DNA from: Candidatus Aegiribacteria sp.
GTDB lineage: Bacteria > Fermentibacterota > Fermentibacteria > Fermentibacterales > JCC-6
NCBI GenBank assembly: GCA_021108005.1
Contig: JAIORS010000101.1
Coordinates: 1-57,094 of the forward strand
Length of the DNA stretch: 57,094 nt
Direction: 5' to 3'
The translations under genes were made by a program, and so were the position numbers. The notes under the pieces are model-generated. The model was not told the origin of the DNA. It saw nothing but the letters and a program-made list of their open reading frames with translations, and did no database searches. Shown one piece after another: positions 8,942 through 18,087 of this stretch. Every line of letters starts with the position of its first letter. Within the stretch, counting starts at the first letter, position 1.

Positions 8942-9601
8942 TTGAAGTCACAGAAATTTGCAGTAATCGGCCTGGGCTCTTTCGGGTTCAGCCTTGCGAC
9001 GAAACTTGAAGATCTCGGAGCCGAGGTGCTGGCTATCGATAGAAGTGAACGGATTGTACAGGAAATCAGCAATTCCGTGTCCGCAGCGGTGTCATTCGAC
9101 TGCACCGATGAGAATATGCTCGAAGCACATGGTCTTGCCAGTATGGATCTTGTAATAGTAGCGATAGGTGAAGATTTCGGCTCAAACGTTCTGGTCACAA
9201 AAATTCTCAAGGACATGGATCTTAAAGTTCACAGCAGAGCAACAAGCAACCGCGAAGCGCGCATACTGAAAGCTGTCGGAGCTGATTTCATTTACACGCC
9301 GGAGCAGACGCAGGGAGTTACGGAAGCAAGGCGCCTCACACTTCAGGGTGTCGAATCGTACCTTCCCCTTTCAGGAGGAATTGTGTTCGCTCATGTAGAA
9401 GTTAAGGAAGCCATGGTTGGCAGAATGCTCCGGGATCTGGACATTCGAAAGATCTTCGGTCTGAATATTGCTTATATAGGTCGTATGACTGAAGATGGAA
9501 GGAAATACAGAATTCCAAGACCGGACGATGTTTTCAGGGCAGATGACCATATTTTCATTATGGGAACACAGGAAGACATAAAAAGATATCTTCAGAGCTG
9601 A
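8942..9601 (+). CDS. ktrA: KtrA-type RCK potassium-uptake regulatory subunit
   Basis: A 219-aa cytoplasmic protein with a Rossmann RCK_N domain (GLGSFGFSLATKLEDLG, acidic AIDRSE at the end of strand 2, FDCTDENML) and a C-terminal RCK_C domain (VGRMLRDLDIRKIFGLNI to FIMGTQEDIKRYL). Its single-RCK size fits KtrA, which assembles as an octameric ring gating KtrB on ATP/ADP or c-di-AMP binding, rather than double-length TrkA. The start is TTG, preceded by GGAGAAG. It is co-transcribed with the transporter. Confidence 0.92.
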   Translation: MKSQKFAVIGLGSFGFSLATKLEDLGAEVLAIDRSERIVQEISNSVSAAVSFDCTDENMLEAHGLASMDLVIVAIGEDFGSNVLVTKILKDMDLKVHSRATSNREARILKAVGADFIYTPEQTQGVTEARRLTLQGVESYLPLSGGIVFAHVEVKEAMVGRMLRDLDIRKIFGLNIAYIGRMTEDGRKYRIPRPDDVFRADDHIFIMGTQEDIKRYLQS

Positions 9602-9629
9602 TTTGCTGCCGGAACTTAACTGTGTTCTA

Positions 9630-10577
9630 CTATTTCCCCATCAATTCGCTGAGGCCTGCGGAATTCAGAGCATGTTTCTGATCTTTGTTGGAATCTCTGA
9701 ACAGCTTCAAACAGATTTCAGGGTTATTGTGTTCCGCTGAAATTGCCTTTACCAGCAATATCAGCACATCCGGCAATCTCTGTGGATCGTTAAAAGAACT
9801 TTTCTGCTGTAAACCCTCATCAGGAATAAATACCAGTTTCCCAAGTATGGGTTTTTCCTGCCGCAGTGTCCCGAAAACGTTGACTGCCTGCATGAAGCAA
9901 TCGGACCACATCTCCAATAGAAGCACATACCATTGGTTGAATGCATTAATAAGGAGAGATATTTCATCCAGCCCTACTCCTGACAGGGAAATCGTCTTTC
10001 CGGGATAGAAGTAGCCGGTTCCTCCGTTTCTTGCCTCATATTCAAGATATTCCCATACTTCGGGACCATCAAGGGTTCTCTCGGGCATCCAGCCGATTTC
10101 GGCTTCGCCTTCAACTATGGGAATCAATGTGATTATGTTTTCTTTAACTACCCTGAGCAACCCTGATTTTCTTTTGCCTATAAGTTTCTCGTACAATTCC
10201 ATGATCTGTCCCCTGGAACCCTTTAATTTCCTCAGAACAGGTTCCTCCGTCCAGCATCTTAAAAGATATTTCAGCACACTATCTTCAAGAAAATAGTAGG
10301 ACAAATTCAACTCGGTGATATCATTCTCCAGCCAGTTGAGGAAATCATCCAAACCTCTTACATCACGCCCTATGAACCTGTAGGGTGTTCCTTTCTTGAT
10401 AGCATGATAAGCTACAGGGCCACTTTCGTTATCGATTCTCCAGTAACCGTCACGGTGCAGTTCACGGCTGTCAAGAGCTCCCCTGGCAAGTTCGCGAAGA
10501 TTAAGATACCGTACTGAAATATTCTCCAGATACTTACTGGAATATGGCAATACTTCACTGATCAGGATATCGCTCAC
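9630..10577 (-). CDS. Unrecognised 315-aa protein coupled to signal peptidase I
   Basis: I do not recognise the family. The protein is soluble, with no signal peptide or membrane segment, and is rich in Leu, Glu and Trp. It opens with ISEVLPYSSKYLENISVRYLNLRELARGA, has an aromatic-rich centre (YYFLEDSVLKYLLRCW) and a probable beta region (GGTGYFYPGKTISLSG). It starts with a GTG that overlaps the lepB stop as GTGA, so the two are almost certainly co-translated. It converges with ktrA, 28 nt apart. Coding is supported by length, coupling and residue composition only. Confidence 0.7.
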   Translation of the reverse strand: MSDILISEVLPYSSKYLENISVRYLNLRELARGALDSRELHRDGYWRIDNESGPVAYHAIKKGTPYRFIGRDVRGLDDFLNWLENDITELNLSYYFLEDSVLKYLLRCWTEEPVLRKLKGSRGQIMELYEKLIGKRKSGLLRVVKENIITLIPIVEGEAEIGWMPERTLDGPEVWEYLEYEARNGGTGYFYPGKTISLSGVGLDEISLLINAFNQWYVLLLEMWSDCFMQAVNVFGTLRQEKPILGKLVFIPDEGLQQKSSFNDPQRLPDVLILLVKAISAEHNNPEICLKLFRDSNKDQKHALNSAGLSELMGK

Positions 10578-11305
10578 CTTATCAGCCTCGCGATCCTGTC
10601 GAATTTAGGAAGACCGTGACCGGGAACCCATGACCAATATGTAACAAGAGCCTCTCCTTTGATAAGATCAACCGGCAATGCTCCCCAAACCCTGCTGTCG
10701 CTTGAATGATCGCGGTTATCTCCCATCATGAATACATGATCTTCAGGCACAACGTATGCCAGAACACCTTCCGTCATAATACAGTTGTCCCGTATTTCCC
10801 AGTATGCCAGGTCTTGAACTCCTCCATAAAGCCGGTCAAGACAATCGGGCCATGACTGATCCAACTGGCATGGCTCAAATCCATCCTGATAACAGAAGGA
10901 CCAATCCTCAGAGGGTTCACCGTTTACATACAGAGTATCCCCGCTTACTCGAACCGTATCACCTGCAGCGGCCACCATCCGTTTTACGAAGTCCTTACCA
11001 GGCTCTGCCGGATACTTGAAGATCAAAACCTCACCAACTTCAGGATCACTGGTTGCAGGCATCAGTAATCCATATTCATCGCCCCTGAACCAATGAAGCA
11101 GTGGTCTCATTCTGTCTGTCCATGGAATCTGCTGACCCTCCGAAACCTTCAAGACAAGCAGGTGGTCTCCAACGAGCATGGTTCCCTCCATGCTGGGAGT
11201 AGGAATTCTAAAAGCTTCGATAACGTAAGGACGGAGAAATCCGAAAAATATTATCAACGCAAGGGAAAGCTGCAAAATCCAGTCTTTTATTTTCGCAATT
11301 TTCAA
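10574..11305 (-). CDS. lepB: Signal peptidase I
   Basis: A 243-aa membrane-anchored serine protease that cleaves secretory signal peptides on the outer face of the inner membrane. It has one N-terminal membrane segment (about residues 9-24), box B with the nucleophile in IPTPSMEGTM (Ser38), box D with the general base in DFVKRMVAAAGD (Lys108), and box E MGDNRDHSSDSRVWG. Between boxes D and E is an insertion with several cysteines (WSFCYQDGFEPCQLDQ). It is first in a two-gene unit with the unknown protein downstream. Confidence 0.95.
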   Translation of the reverse strand: MKIAKIKDWILQLSLALIIFFGFLRPYVIEAFRIPTPSMEGTMLVGDHLLVLKVSEGQQIPWTDRMRPLLHWFRGDEYGLLMPATSDPEVGEVLIFKYPAEPGKDFVKRMVAAAGDTVRVSGDTLYVNGEPSEDWSFCYQDGFEPCQLDQSWPDCLDRLYGGVQDLAYWEIRDNCIMTEGVLAYVVPEDHVFMMGDNRDHSSDSRVWGALPVDLIKGEALVTYWSWVPGHGLPKFDRIARLIR

Positions 11306-11567
11306 GATGCCTCCATTTTATCTCAAGATAGTAAACCAATGAATTGCACAGACTGACCACCAATGTCAACAGGTATCAGAATTCAGAAAGCCATCTCAAA
11401 CCTGTGAACGATAAACGTACCTCGTTACATTACGCTATCTTTTATTATCTTTATTACAAGCTATCATAATAACATAAGCAAAACTGACCTGGATGTTGAC
11501 ACCGCTGAGTATCTGATTCATGGTGTCGGGGATGCAAACTGCATGAAATCCTACCGGAGGTACCTTA

Positions 11568-12623
11568 ATGATAAGTTTTCTTACTGATGCGTATAATTAT
11601 ACTACGGGAGGCTTTCCTCTTGGTAAAATCGCTACATCTGTGCTGATTGTACTGATAGCGTTTCTGGTACAAAGCATACTTAAAACGGTTCTGGAAAAAA
11701 TCGGGAAGAAGAATACGGGCTTTTTCGGAACCCTCGCCAGGGATTTTATTAAACCCGCAGCATTTCTGATAATCATTTTTGGTGTTTACATTTCCATACG
11801 AATACACGCCCTGCCGCCCTCCACAACCGAATGGGTAAGAAAGGTATTTCTCTTCTTCGTTACCGTTAACGTTCTCTGGCTTCTTATGAAAGCCATCGAT
11901 ACTGTCGCGGAGCAGATGTCTTCCGTTGCCGATAATACCGAATCAAAGATGGATGATCAGCTCGTCCCCATTCTCAGGAAGCTTGCCAAGTTCATACTGG
12001 TTGCGATAGGCATTATCTTCTATATGCAGTCCAACGGATATCCTGTCAGTGGAATTCTTGCCGGAATGGGAATCGGTGGACTTGCCATGGCGCTGGCTGC
12101 TCAGGATTCGATCTCAGGTATATTCGCCTCGGTTGTGATATTCCTCGACAAACCTTTCATGGTGGAAGACTTTATCGAGGTTAACGGAGTCAGCGGAACA
12201 GTTGAGGAAATAGGCATCCGTTCAACCCGCATAAGAACAGTGGAGAAAACACTTGTCACGCTACCAAATAAAGAGATCATGGATTCCAATATCAACAACT
12301 ATTCCAAACGCCCGATGAGAAGAACTTCAACAACCGTTGGAGTTACGTACGACACAACACCGGAGAAGATGAAAGAACTTCTGAAGCGGCTGCGCCAGAT
12401 GATGAAAAACGATGAGGATGTTGATAACCAGAATGTATACGTAAATTTCACGGGTTTCGGAGACTCATCCCTGGATATAGAAATGAAATACTTCATATTG
12501 ACAGTTGAATATCAGAAATGGCTTGACAAAAGGGAGGATATAAATCTCAAGATAATGCAGATCGTATACGAACTGGACCTTGATTTTGCCTTCCCGTCAA
12601 CCACCGTCTACCTGGAAAAATGA
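11568..12623 (+). CDS. mscS: Small-conductance mechanosensitive channel (MscS family)
   Basis: A 351-aa membrane channel that releases solutes on hypo-osmotic shock. Four or so N-terminal hydrophobic helices precede the pore helix AGMGIGGLAMALAAQDSISG, followed by the beta domain (FMVEDFIEVNGVSGTVEEIG, IRTVEKTLVTLPNKEIM) and the alpha/beta C-terminal domain. GGAGGT sits 7 nt before the ATG. It overlaps radC as ATGA. The nearby Ktr system suggests an osmoregulation-flavoured stretch, though the two are separate units. Confidence 0.94.
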   Translation: MISFLTDAYNYTTGGFPLGKIATSVLIVLIAFLVQSILKTVLEKIGKKNTGFFGTLARDFIKPAAFLIIIFGVYISIRIHALPPSTTEWVRKVFLFFVTVNVLWLLMKAIDTVAEQMSSVADNTESKMDDQLVPILRKLAKFILVAIGIIFYMQSNGYPVSGILAGMGIGGLAMALAAQDSISGIFASVVIFLDKPFMVEDFIEVNGVSGTVEEIGIRSTRIRTVEKTLVTLPNKEIMDSNINNYSKRPMRRTSTTVGVTYDTTPEKMKELLKRLRQMMKNDEDVDNQNVYVNFTGFGDSSLDIEMKYFILTVEYQKWLDKREDINLKIMQIVYELDLDFAFPSTTVYLEK

Positions 12624-13294
12624 CACTTCCAAAAGAAGGACATAGAAAAAGGCTGAGAGATAGATACCTAAATGGCGGTATCAGGGGATTCTCCGACAGA
12701 GATGCGCTGGAGCTGCTTCTGACTTACGCTATACCAAGGCAGGATACGAAGGAGAAGGCGCACGAACTGCTACAGAAATTTGGATCCCTTCATGCAGTCC
12801 TTTCGCAACCTCCCGATATGCTCCAGACCGTTGATGGGATAGGACCCGCAGCTGCGGTTCTATTGAATATGGTTACCTCGGTGACAGCCAGGTCACTGAA
12901 ACCCTCCAGGGGAGCGGAAGTCATCGACAGCCCGTCAAAGGTAAAAAACTATCTTGAAACCGCTATGGGTACCCTCAGAAAGGAAAAACTCATCGCCCTT
13001 CTGCTTGACTCCAGCAACAGGCTCATTACGGAGTGCGTTCTGGAGTTCGGTACGGTGGACAAGGCTGCGGTACATCCCAGAAACCTCCTGGAAAAAGTAA
13101 TTGCCACAGGAGCAACCGCCGTGATACTCGTTCACAACCATCCTGGAGGAGCAAAAAGGGCAAGTCAGGAGGATATAAACCTGACAAGAAGACTCAGCGA
13201 ACTGGGCAAGAGCCTCGGCTTCAGGATTCTGGATCATATGATAGTGGCCGACGGTGAAACCCTGAGCCTTCGGGAAGAGGGCCTTTTCGAATAA
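12620..13294 (+). CDS. radC: RadC-family JAB/MPN-domain protein
   Basis: A 224-aa protein: an N-terminal helix-hairpin-helix-like region (DGIGPAAAVLLNMV, about residues 75-88) and a C-terminal JAB1/MPN metalloprotease-like domain with VHNHPGGAKRASQEDI, giving the HxH plus Ser/Asp zinc-ligand pattern, and ILDHMIVADGE. Historically named RadC, but its DNA-repair role is doubtful and its function remains unknown. Its ATG overlaps the mscS stop (ATGA), so it is translationally coupled to the channel. Confidence 0.9.
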   Translation: MTLPKEGHRKRLRDRYLNGGIRGFSDRDALELLLTYAIPRQDTKEKAHELLQKFGSLHAVLSQPPDMLQTVDGIGPAAAVLLNMVTSVTARSLKPSRGAEVIDSPSKVKNYLETAMGTLRKEKLIALLLDSSNRLITECVLEFGTVDKAAVHPRNLLEKVIATGATAVILVHNHPGGAKRASQEDINLTRRLSELGKSLGFRILDHMIVADGETLSLREEGLFE

Positions 13295-13398
13295 TCCAAA
13301 TGTATCGTTTTTTCGAGTTCTTAAAATAAATGCCCCGATAACAAATTTGAAGCATGCGCGAATTGCAGTGACGAAGCATCCGTCAACTCATCCTGTTG

Positions 13399-13427
13399 TT
13401 GACAGGTAATAGTCACCCCTGTATGTT
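13399..13427 (+). promoter_or_regulatory. Sigma70-type promoter for the secreted protein gene
   Basis: A perfect TTGACA (13399-13404), a 17-nt spacer and TATGTT (13422-13427, 4 of 6 to consensus) lie about 80 nt upstream of ATG 13506. They sit in the only clear gap between radC and this gene, which implies separate transcription. Predicted by eye from consensus only. Confidence 0.5.
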
Positions 13428-13505
13428 AAATTTATAGAGTATTGTGATAGGATATACAAATTAATGTTAATAACTTAAGATAATTCATTACTGGAAAGGA
13501 AACAA

Positions 13506-14135
13506 ATGATAAAGGTAATTTTTGTTCTTGCGTTCACAGCTGTTTTTGCTTACGCGATTGATAACTGTAAAATCGAGAATCCTGTCGCAGGCGGAACTGG
13601 AACCCTTGATTGGTTTCAGTACGACGATGGAATCGCTTATTGGATATCCTCAGGAAGCGCCTTTTACGGAACATGGTTCGATATTACCGATTTTGTGCCC
13701 GGAGCAGGGAACTATGAATGTGACTATACAGAATGGTGGTTCTACCATCATTCGAATCATCCCTGGGATACCGATCAGATTGTTGTGGAACTCTGGAACG
13801 GTGATGATGCATCAGGACCTTTGACAAACCTTACGTCCGATGTTATCACCGCGCTGCACTACGCACCTGTGATCGTTAATTACGCAACACCAGTACCTGT
13901 AGAACATGACTTCTGGATGTCCGCTATTACCACTGTATATTCGGTAGAAGGTCTTCCCTCAGTTCTTTACGACCAGTACGATAACTGGACGGGAACGGCT
14001 CATAGTTTCAACGACATGGGGCCAGTGGTAATGGGCGGATATGAGGTCGACGCTTTGTTCAGGGCAGGTTGTACTTGGGTAGGCCTGGAACTGGAAAACG
14101 AAAGCTGGGGAGCGATCAAGGGGCTGTTCAGATAA
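13506..14135 (+). CDS. Small secreted protein of unknown function
   Basis: A 209-aa protein with an N-terminal signal peptide (MIKVIFVLAFTAVFAYA) and a mature domain rich in Trp, Tyr, Asp and Gly, with few Lys (LDWFQYDDGIAYWISSG; YECDYTEWWFYHHSN). The composition and alternating hydrophobic pattern suggest a beta-sandwich exported domain, possibly carbohydrate-binding. No sorting domain is present. A GGAAAGGAAAC precedes the ATG. It converges with the homoserine-kinase-like gene with 3 nt between stop codons. Family not recognised. Confidence 0.7.
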   Translation: MIKVIFVLAFTAVFAYAIDNCKIENPVAGGTGTLDWFQYDDGIAYWISSGSAFYGTWFDITDFVPGAGNYECDYTEWWFYHHSNHPWDTDQIVVELWNGDDASGPLTNLTSDVITALHYAPVIVNYATPVPVEHDFWMSAITTVYSVEGLPSVLYDQYDNWTGTAHSFNDMGPVVMGGYEVDALFRAGCTWVGLELENESWGAIKGLFR

Positions 14136-14138
14136 ACA

Positions 14139-15350
14139 TCATCTGAATCGCAGCAGTGATTTCATGAACGTATCTCCCTCGATGGTGCCGTAACTGCCGC
14201 TTTCGGTATGAATCTCGTCGTAATGAGTGACATCATCGGGTGTTTCTCCCGGATGATAGATCAGGAACGGAACGGGGTCATGAACATGCGTTCTTACGTC
14301 GCAGGGGGTTCCGTGGTCGGGAGTAATGGCGATGGCTACATCTTCAGTCATAACTGAAGTCTGCTCAACGATGTATTTCACGATTCGCTTATCGAGATAT
14401 TCGATAGTTCTTATTTTCAGATCAACGTCACCTTCGTGACCCGCTTCATCGGTTGCCTCCACGTGAAGATAGACGAAGTCGTAATCGCCTTTCAGCGCGT
14501 CTACTGCAGCCTGAGCCTTGCCTTCGTAATTCGTATCGTACAGCCCTGTCGCTCCTTCAACTTCAATAACGTCCAGCCCCGCGTAAATACCGAGGCCTTT
14601 CACAAGATCTACAGCTGAGATTACCGCTCCCTTGATCCCGTACAGCTCGGTCATGGTTTTCATCTTCGGCCTGAAACCGGGGGACCAGAACCAGACCGAA
14701 TTGGCCGGATCCTTCCCCTCAGCGATTCTCTTCCGATTTACCGGATGACTGCTGAGTATCTCATGGGATTTCATTATGATGCTGTTAAGAAGCGCGGCTG
14801 TTTTTTCTCCCTCTGCTCCGGAACTTTCTACCATAACCTTATTGTAATCCGTGCCTGGCACATCGTGAGGAGGTGTGCAGGAAATGGAATCGCTTCCGTT
14901 CTTGAGTACAAAAAGGTGCCTGTAGCTTACGCCCGGATAGAAGCTCATTACATCAGTTCCCAGCTCTTTATCAAGCGCTTCGATAAGCTGAAGTGATTCT
15001 TCCGTACTTATATGTCCCGCGGAGTGGTTTTTTATCTTTCCGTCCTCGATACAGATAAGGTTGCACCTCATAGCCAGATCAGAGTAATCAAGTTCAACCC
15101 CCATACTCGCTGCCTCAAGCACTCCCCTGCCCTGAAATACTTCTGCCGGGTCATAGCCGAGTACACTCAGATTCGCCACCGCGCTTCCGGGCGGCATATC
15201 TGCCTGTACTGTTACGAATTTGCCACACCTGCCACTTGAGCAGAGTGAGTCAATGCTTGGGATGTCAGCAGCCATTAGAGGTGTTTTGCCTCCCAGGGAT
15301 TCAATCGGACGGTCAGACATTCCGTCTCCAAGAATGATGATATACTTCAT
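14139..15350 (-). CDS. Phosphoglycerate-mutase-fold protein, probable alternative homoserine kinase
   Basis: A 403-aa member of the archaeal-type cofactor-independent phosphoglycerate mutase (ApgM) superfamily, alkaline-phosphatase fold. It shows YIIILGDGMSDRP, the catalytic-Ser loop PPGSAVANLSVLGYDP, CNLICIEDGKIKNHSAGHIST, SYRHLFVL, PPHDVPG, LHVEATDEAGHEG and TPDHGTPC. Members next to threonine genes in organisms without ThrB have been proposed to be homoserine kinases; here it follows threonine synthase directly, supporting that role over glycolysis. ATG 15350 is chosen (AAAGG 8 nt upstream) over GTG 15386. The close sequence resemblance to Bacteroides proteins is from memory. Confidence 0.8.
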   Translation of the reverse strand: MKYIIILGDGMSDRPIESLGGKTPLMAADIPSIDSLCSSGRCGKFVTVQADMPPGSAVANLSVLGYDPAEVFQGRGVLEAASMGVELDYSDLAMRCNLICIEDGKIKNHSAGHISTEESLQLIEALDKELGTDVMSFYPGVSYRHLFVLKNGSDSISCTPPHDVPGTDYNKVMVESSGAEGEKTAALLNSIIMKSHEILSSHPVNRKRIAEGKDPANSVWFWSPGFRPKMKTMTELYGIKGAVISAVDLVKGLGIYAGLDVIEVEGATGLYDTNYEGKAQAAVDALKGDYDFVYLHVEATDEAGHEGDVDLKIRTIEYLDKRIVKYIVEQTSVMTEDVAIAITPDHGTPCDVRTHVHDPVPFLIYHPGETPDDVTHYDEIHTESGSYGTIEGDTFMKSLLRFR

Positions 15351-15377
15351 TTTTTGCGCCTTTACCGGGTTATTTAT

Positions 15378-15410
15378 GCGTGACACCCACCAGGCCGATG
15401 GATGTCACGC
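15378..15410 (-). other. Intergenic stem-loop between thrC and the kinase gene
   Basis: GCGTGACA (15378-15385) and TGTCACGC (15403-15410) are perfect 8-bp arms. A further 3-bp CCA/TGG pairing follows after one mismatch, leaving a loop of about 9 nt. It starts 9 nt beyond the thrC stop and precedes the kinase ribosome-binding site. The downstream RNA continues AUAAAUAACC, not a U-tract, so it is more likely an mRNA stability or processing element than an efficient terminator. Confidence 0.45.
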
Positions 15411-15418
15411 TGGGGTTT

Positions 15419-16786
15419 CTAATAGTTTTCTTTCAGGAAGGATTTGAAGGCGGGAAAACCTTCGGGCAGATGCTCGTACGATTCCTCTTTTTCCTCAAGT
15501 CCGTGAAGACTTGGTGGCAGTTCAGGATCGAAAGAGAGGATTTCGCGTATCTTCTCGGGGAATTTTGCCGGATGAGCTGTTTCCAGCGAAATACAGAGCT
15601 GATCTTTGTGCTCTCCTGTTTCCTGAAGATAGCGCATGAGGCCTGCCCAGCTGACGGATCCATGGGGCTCAAGCAGAAGTCCGTGTTCCTCGAAGGCATC
15701 CTTTATCATCGCTTCCGTTTCATGGTCGTTAATGCTCACCGCGTACATGTCTTCCCGGATACGATCGAGGTCAGGCGCGGTATTTATCACGCCCTGTTCG
15801 TTCATGTTTCCTCCGTAAAGAGCAACCAGCCTTGGGATATTACTCGGATGTCCTACGTTCATGGCACTCGATATGCAATTTCTGGAGGGCACGACTTTTT
15901 CGTAGACACCGGATTTGACAAATTCAGGGAACTCGTCATTCTCGTTTGTAGCAACAACGAACTTGCTGACCGGTAATCCCATATTCATTGCGATAAGACC
16001 GCCGCAGAGATCGCCAAAATTTCCCGATGGAACGGAGAAAACTACTTTCTCATCCGGGTCTCCGGACCGGAGCTTCGCGAACGAATAGAAGTAGTACATT
16101 GTCTGAGGTATAAGCCGTCCGATGTTGATCGAATTCGCGGATGAGAGGTTCAGATAATCCAGTTCCCTGTCAGCGAATGCCTGTTTTACCAGCGCCTGAC
16201 AATCATCGAATTTTCCGTCGAGAGAAAGTATGGTTACGTTTTTCCCAAGGGTTGTCATCTGCTTCCGCTGACGCGCAGTTACTTCATTCGAAGGGAACAG
16301 GACAACTACTTTGATGTTATCCAGTCCGTAAAAAGCATTTGCTATGGCGCTTCCCGTATCTCCCGAAGTTGCGGTCAGAATCAGCAGCTCTCCACTCTTC
16401 CGATCGAGGAAGTACTGCATAAGGCGGCCCATCATTCTTGCCGCGAAATCCTTGAAGGAAGCTGTCGGCCCCTGATCCAGTCTCATTACGTACTTCCGTT
16501 CGTACACATGCTCAAGCGGCACTTCGTAATCGTAGGCGTCTATGACAATTTGCCTTAGATCATCTTCTGGAATCTCACCGGCCAGGAATTTTTTTCCAAC
16601 TGCAAATGCTATTTCATGATATTGCGCATCCGAGAATTCCTGTATCTCCTCGAGTGTAAATCGGGGTATTTCCTCCGGCATATAAAGTCCGCCATCCGGG
16701 GCGATTCCCTTAAGAAGGGCCTGCTCGAAGTTGACCGCGGGTGCTCTTAGATTTGTTGATCGGTACTGTATCGGTTTTTTTCTCAT
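15419..16786 (-). CDS. thrC: Threonine synthase
   Basis: A 455-aa PLP enzyme converting O-phosphohomoserine to threonine. It has the extended N-terminal domain of the longer thrC class (YRSTNLRAPAVNFEQALLKG, APDGGLYMPE), the PLP lysine in GPTASFKDFAARM (Lys112), TATSGDTGSAIANAF for phosphate binding, and SVPSGNFGDLCGG. It sits between an aminotransferase upstream and the homoserine-kinase-like gene downstream, so substrate supply and use are encoded together. No homoserine dehydrogenase is visible in the window. Confidence 0.95.
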   Translation of the reverse strand: MRKKPIQYRSTNLRAPAVNFEQALLKGIAPDGGLYMPEEIPRFTLEEIQEFSDAQYHEIAFAVGKKFLAGEIPEDDLRQIVIDAYDYEVPLEHVYERKYVMRLDQGPTASFKDFAARMMGRLMQYFLDRKSGELLILTATSGDTGSAIANAFYGLDNIKVVVLFPSNEVTARQRKQMTTLGKNVTILSLDGKFDDCQALVKQAFADRELDYLNLSSANSINIGRLIPQTMYYFYSFAKLRSGDPDEKVVFSVPSGNFGDLCGGLIAMNMGLPVSKFVVATNENDEFPEFVKSGVYEKVVPSRNCISSAMNVGHPSNIPRLVALYGGNMNEQGVINTAPDLDRIREDMYAVSINDHETEAMIKDAFEEHGLLLEPHGSVSWAGLMRYLQETGEHKDQLCISLETAHPAKFPEKIREILSFDPELPPSLHGLEEKEESYEHLPEGFPAFKSFLKENY

Positions 16787-16819
16787 ATTTCTTTCCTGCC
16801 TGGCTGTTGTCTCTCTCCT

Positions 16820-18046
16820 CTACAAGGACAGTTGGCTGCGAATACATTCAGCAAGTCTTTTAACCGCTGTGACCAGTTGATTCTTTGAGGCAAATGAGAA
16901 GTTGATTCTCATAGTGTTTCTTGCGGGGTTTTCTCCAAAAAACACATCACCCGGAACGAACGCGACTTTGTGTTTAACGGCTTCGTAAAATAGATCGTGT
17001 GTATCGATCTCCTCTGGAACCGTTACCCACAGGAAGAGCCCTCCCTCGGGCTTCGTCCAGGTCACTCCCAGTTCCGGCGGGAAATACTCCTCCATTGTCG
17101 AAAGAAACACCTTGAGCTTCTCTCCGTAATATTTTCTGCACTTAAGGATGTGCTCCTCCATGTTCATCTCGGTCAGGAAAGCCGCGCACATGTCCTGATT
17201 GTACTTGGGTGAATTAAGAACATTTCCCTCTTTGATGTTGGTCATGGCTTCAATCACTTCGACTGGACCTATGTTGAATCCAACCCTGAGACCGGGACAG
17301 AAGAGCTTCGAGAATGTGTACAGGCCTATTACATTTCCGCCGCCATCCTTCTGATCAAGTGAGTAGATGGAAGGGATGGTTTCGCCTTGGTATCGGAAAT
17401 CCCTGTAGGGGCTGTCCTCAAGAATAGGAATACCGAACTCTCTGCTGAGATCTATCAGAGCAAGCCTTTTCTCGAGGCTCATGGTTATACCGGATGGATT
17501 CTGGAAATCAGGCACAACGTATATGAATTTGGGCTTCCTGCCCTCTTTTCCGAAAGCTTCTATCTTCTTTCGATATCCCTCAATATCCGAGCCGTCTTCC
17601 TCTATATCTACACCCGCAAACTCGGGGCGCTGCATCTGAAACGCGACAATCGCTCCGGCGAAAGTGGGACGGTCAAGAAGAACAACATCTCCTGGGTTCA
17701 GAAACAGTCTGCCCGTCAGGTCAAGTCCATGCTGCCCTGATGAGGTCACGACAATGTTATCATCCGTAACCCGGATGTTATCTCTATCCAGAAATTGCAC
17801 TATAGCGTCGAGTAGAGCCTTTTCCCCCTTAATGGGAGTGTACTGCATGACTTTCTCGATATCCTCCTCAAGCACCCTTCCAGATACGAGTCTCATCTCG
17901 TGTTTTAAAAACATATCCGGCGAAGGAAGTCCGCCTGCCAGCGAAATAATCTCAGGATCGGTCAGCAAAGCGAATAGCTTGCCTATGGAGTACCCGCCGT
18001 ACTCCCTGATATTATCCGAGAAACGATTGTTCCAGTCCTGTATCAT
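16820..18046 (-). CDS. PLP-dependent aminotransferase (2-aminoadipate/aromatic type)
   Basis: A 408-aa fold-type I aminotransferase of the LysN/Aro8-like branch. Features: YSIGKLFALLTDPEIISLAGGLPSPD at the start, VTSSGQHGLDLTGRLFLNPGD, PDFQNPSGITMSLEKR with the substrate-contact Asn-Pro, EDSPYRDFRY, the PLP lysine in YTFSKLFCPGLRVGF, and the C-terminal NTMRINFSF arginine. Substrate specificity among aminoadipate, aromatic, branched-chain or alanine transamination cannot be read from sequence. It lies 41 nt after the unknown gene and 33 nt before thrC, consistent with one amino-acid operon. Confidence 0.87.
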   Translation of the reverse strand: MIQDWNNRFSDNIREYGGYSIGKLFALLTDPEIISLAGGLPSPDMFLKHEMRLVSGRVLEEDIEKVMQYTPIKGEKALLDAIVQFLDRDNIRVTDDNIVVTSSGQHGLDLTGRLFLNPGDVVLLDRPTFAGAIVAFQMQRPEFAGVDIEEDGSDIEGYRKKIEAFGKEGRKPKFIYVVPDFQNPSGITMSLEKRLALIDLSREFGIPILEDSPYRDFRYQGETIPSIYSLDQKDGGGNVIGLYTFSKLFCPGLRVGFNIGPVEVIEAMTNIKEGNVLNSPKYNQDMCAAFLTEMNMEEHILKCRKYYGEKLKVFLSTMEEYFPPELGVTWTKPEGGLFLWVTVPEEIDTHDLFYEAVKHKVAFVPGDVFFGENPARNTMRINFSFASKNQLVTAVKRLAECIRSQLSL

Positions 18047-18087
18047 GAAAACCTCTCTGCCCTGTTCTGATTATTACCTTAAAGTAT

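Noticed and set aside
14139-15350. Simple glycolytic phosphoglycerate mutase annotation
   Set aside because: The fold is shared, but linkage to thrC and the subgroup features favour a homoserine-kinase role.
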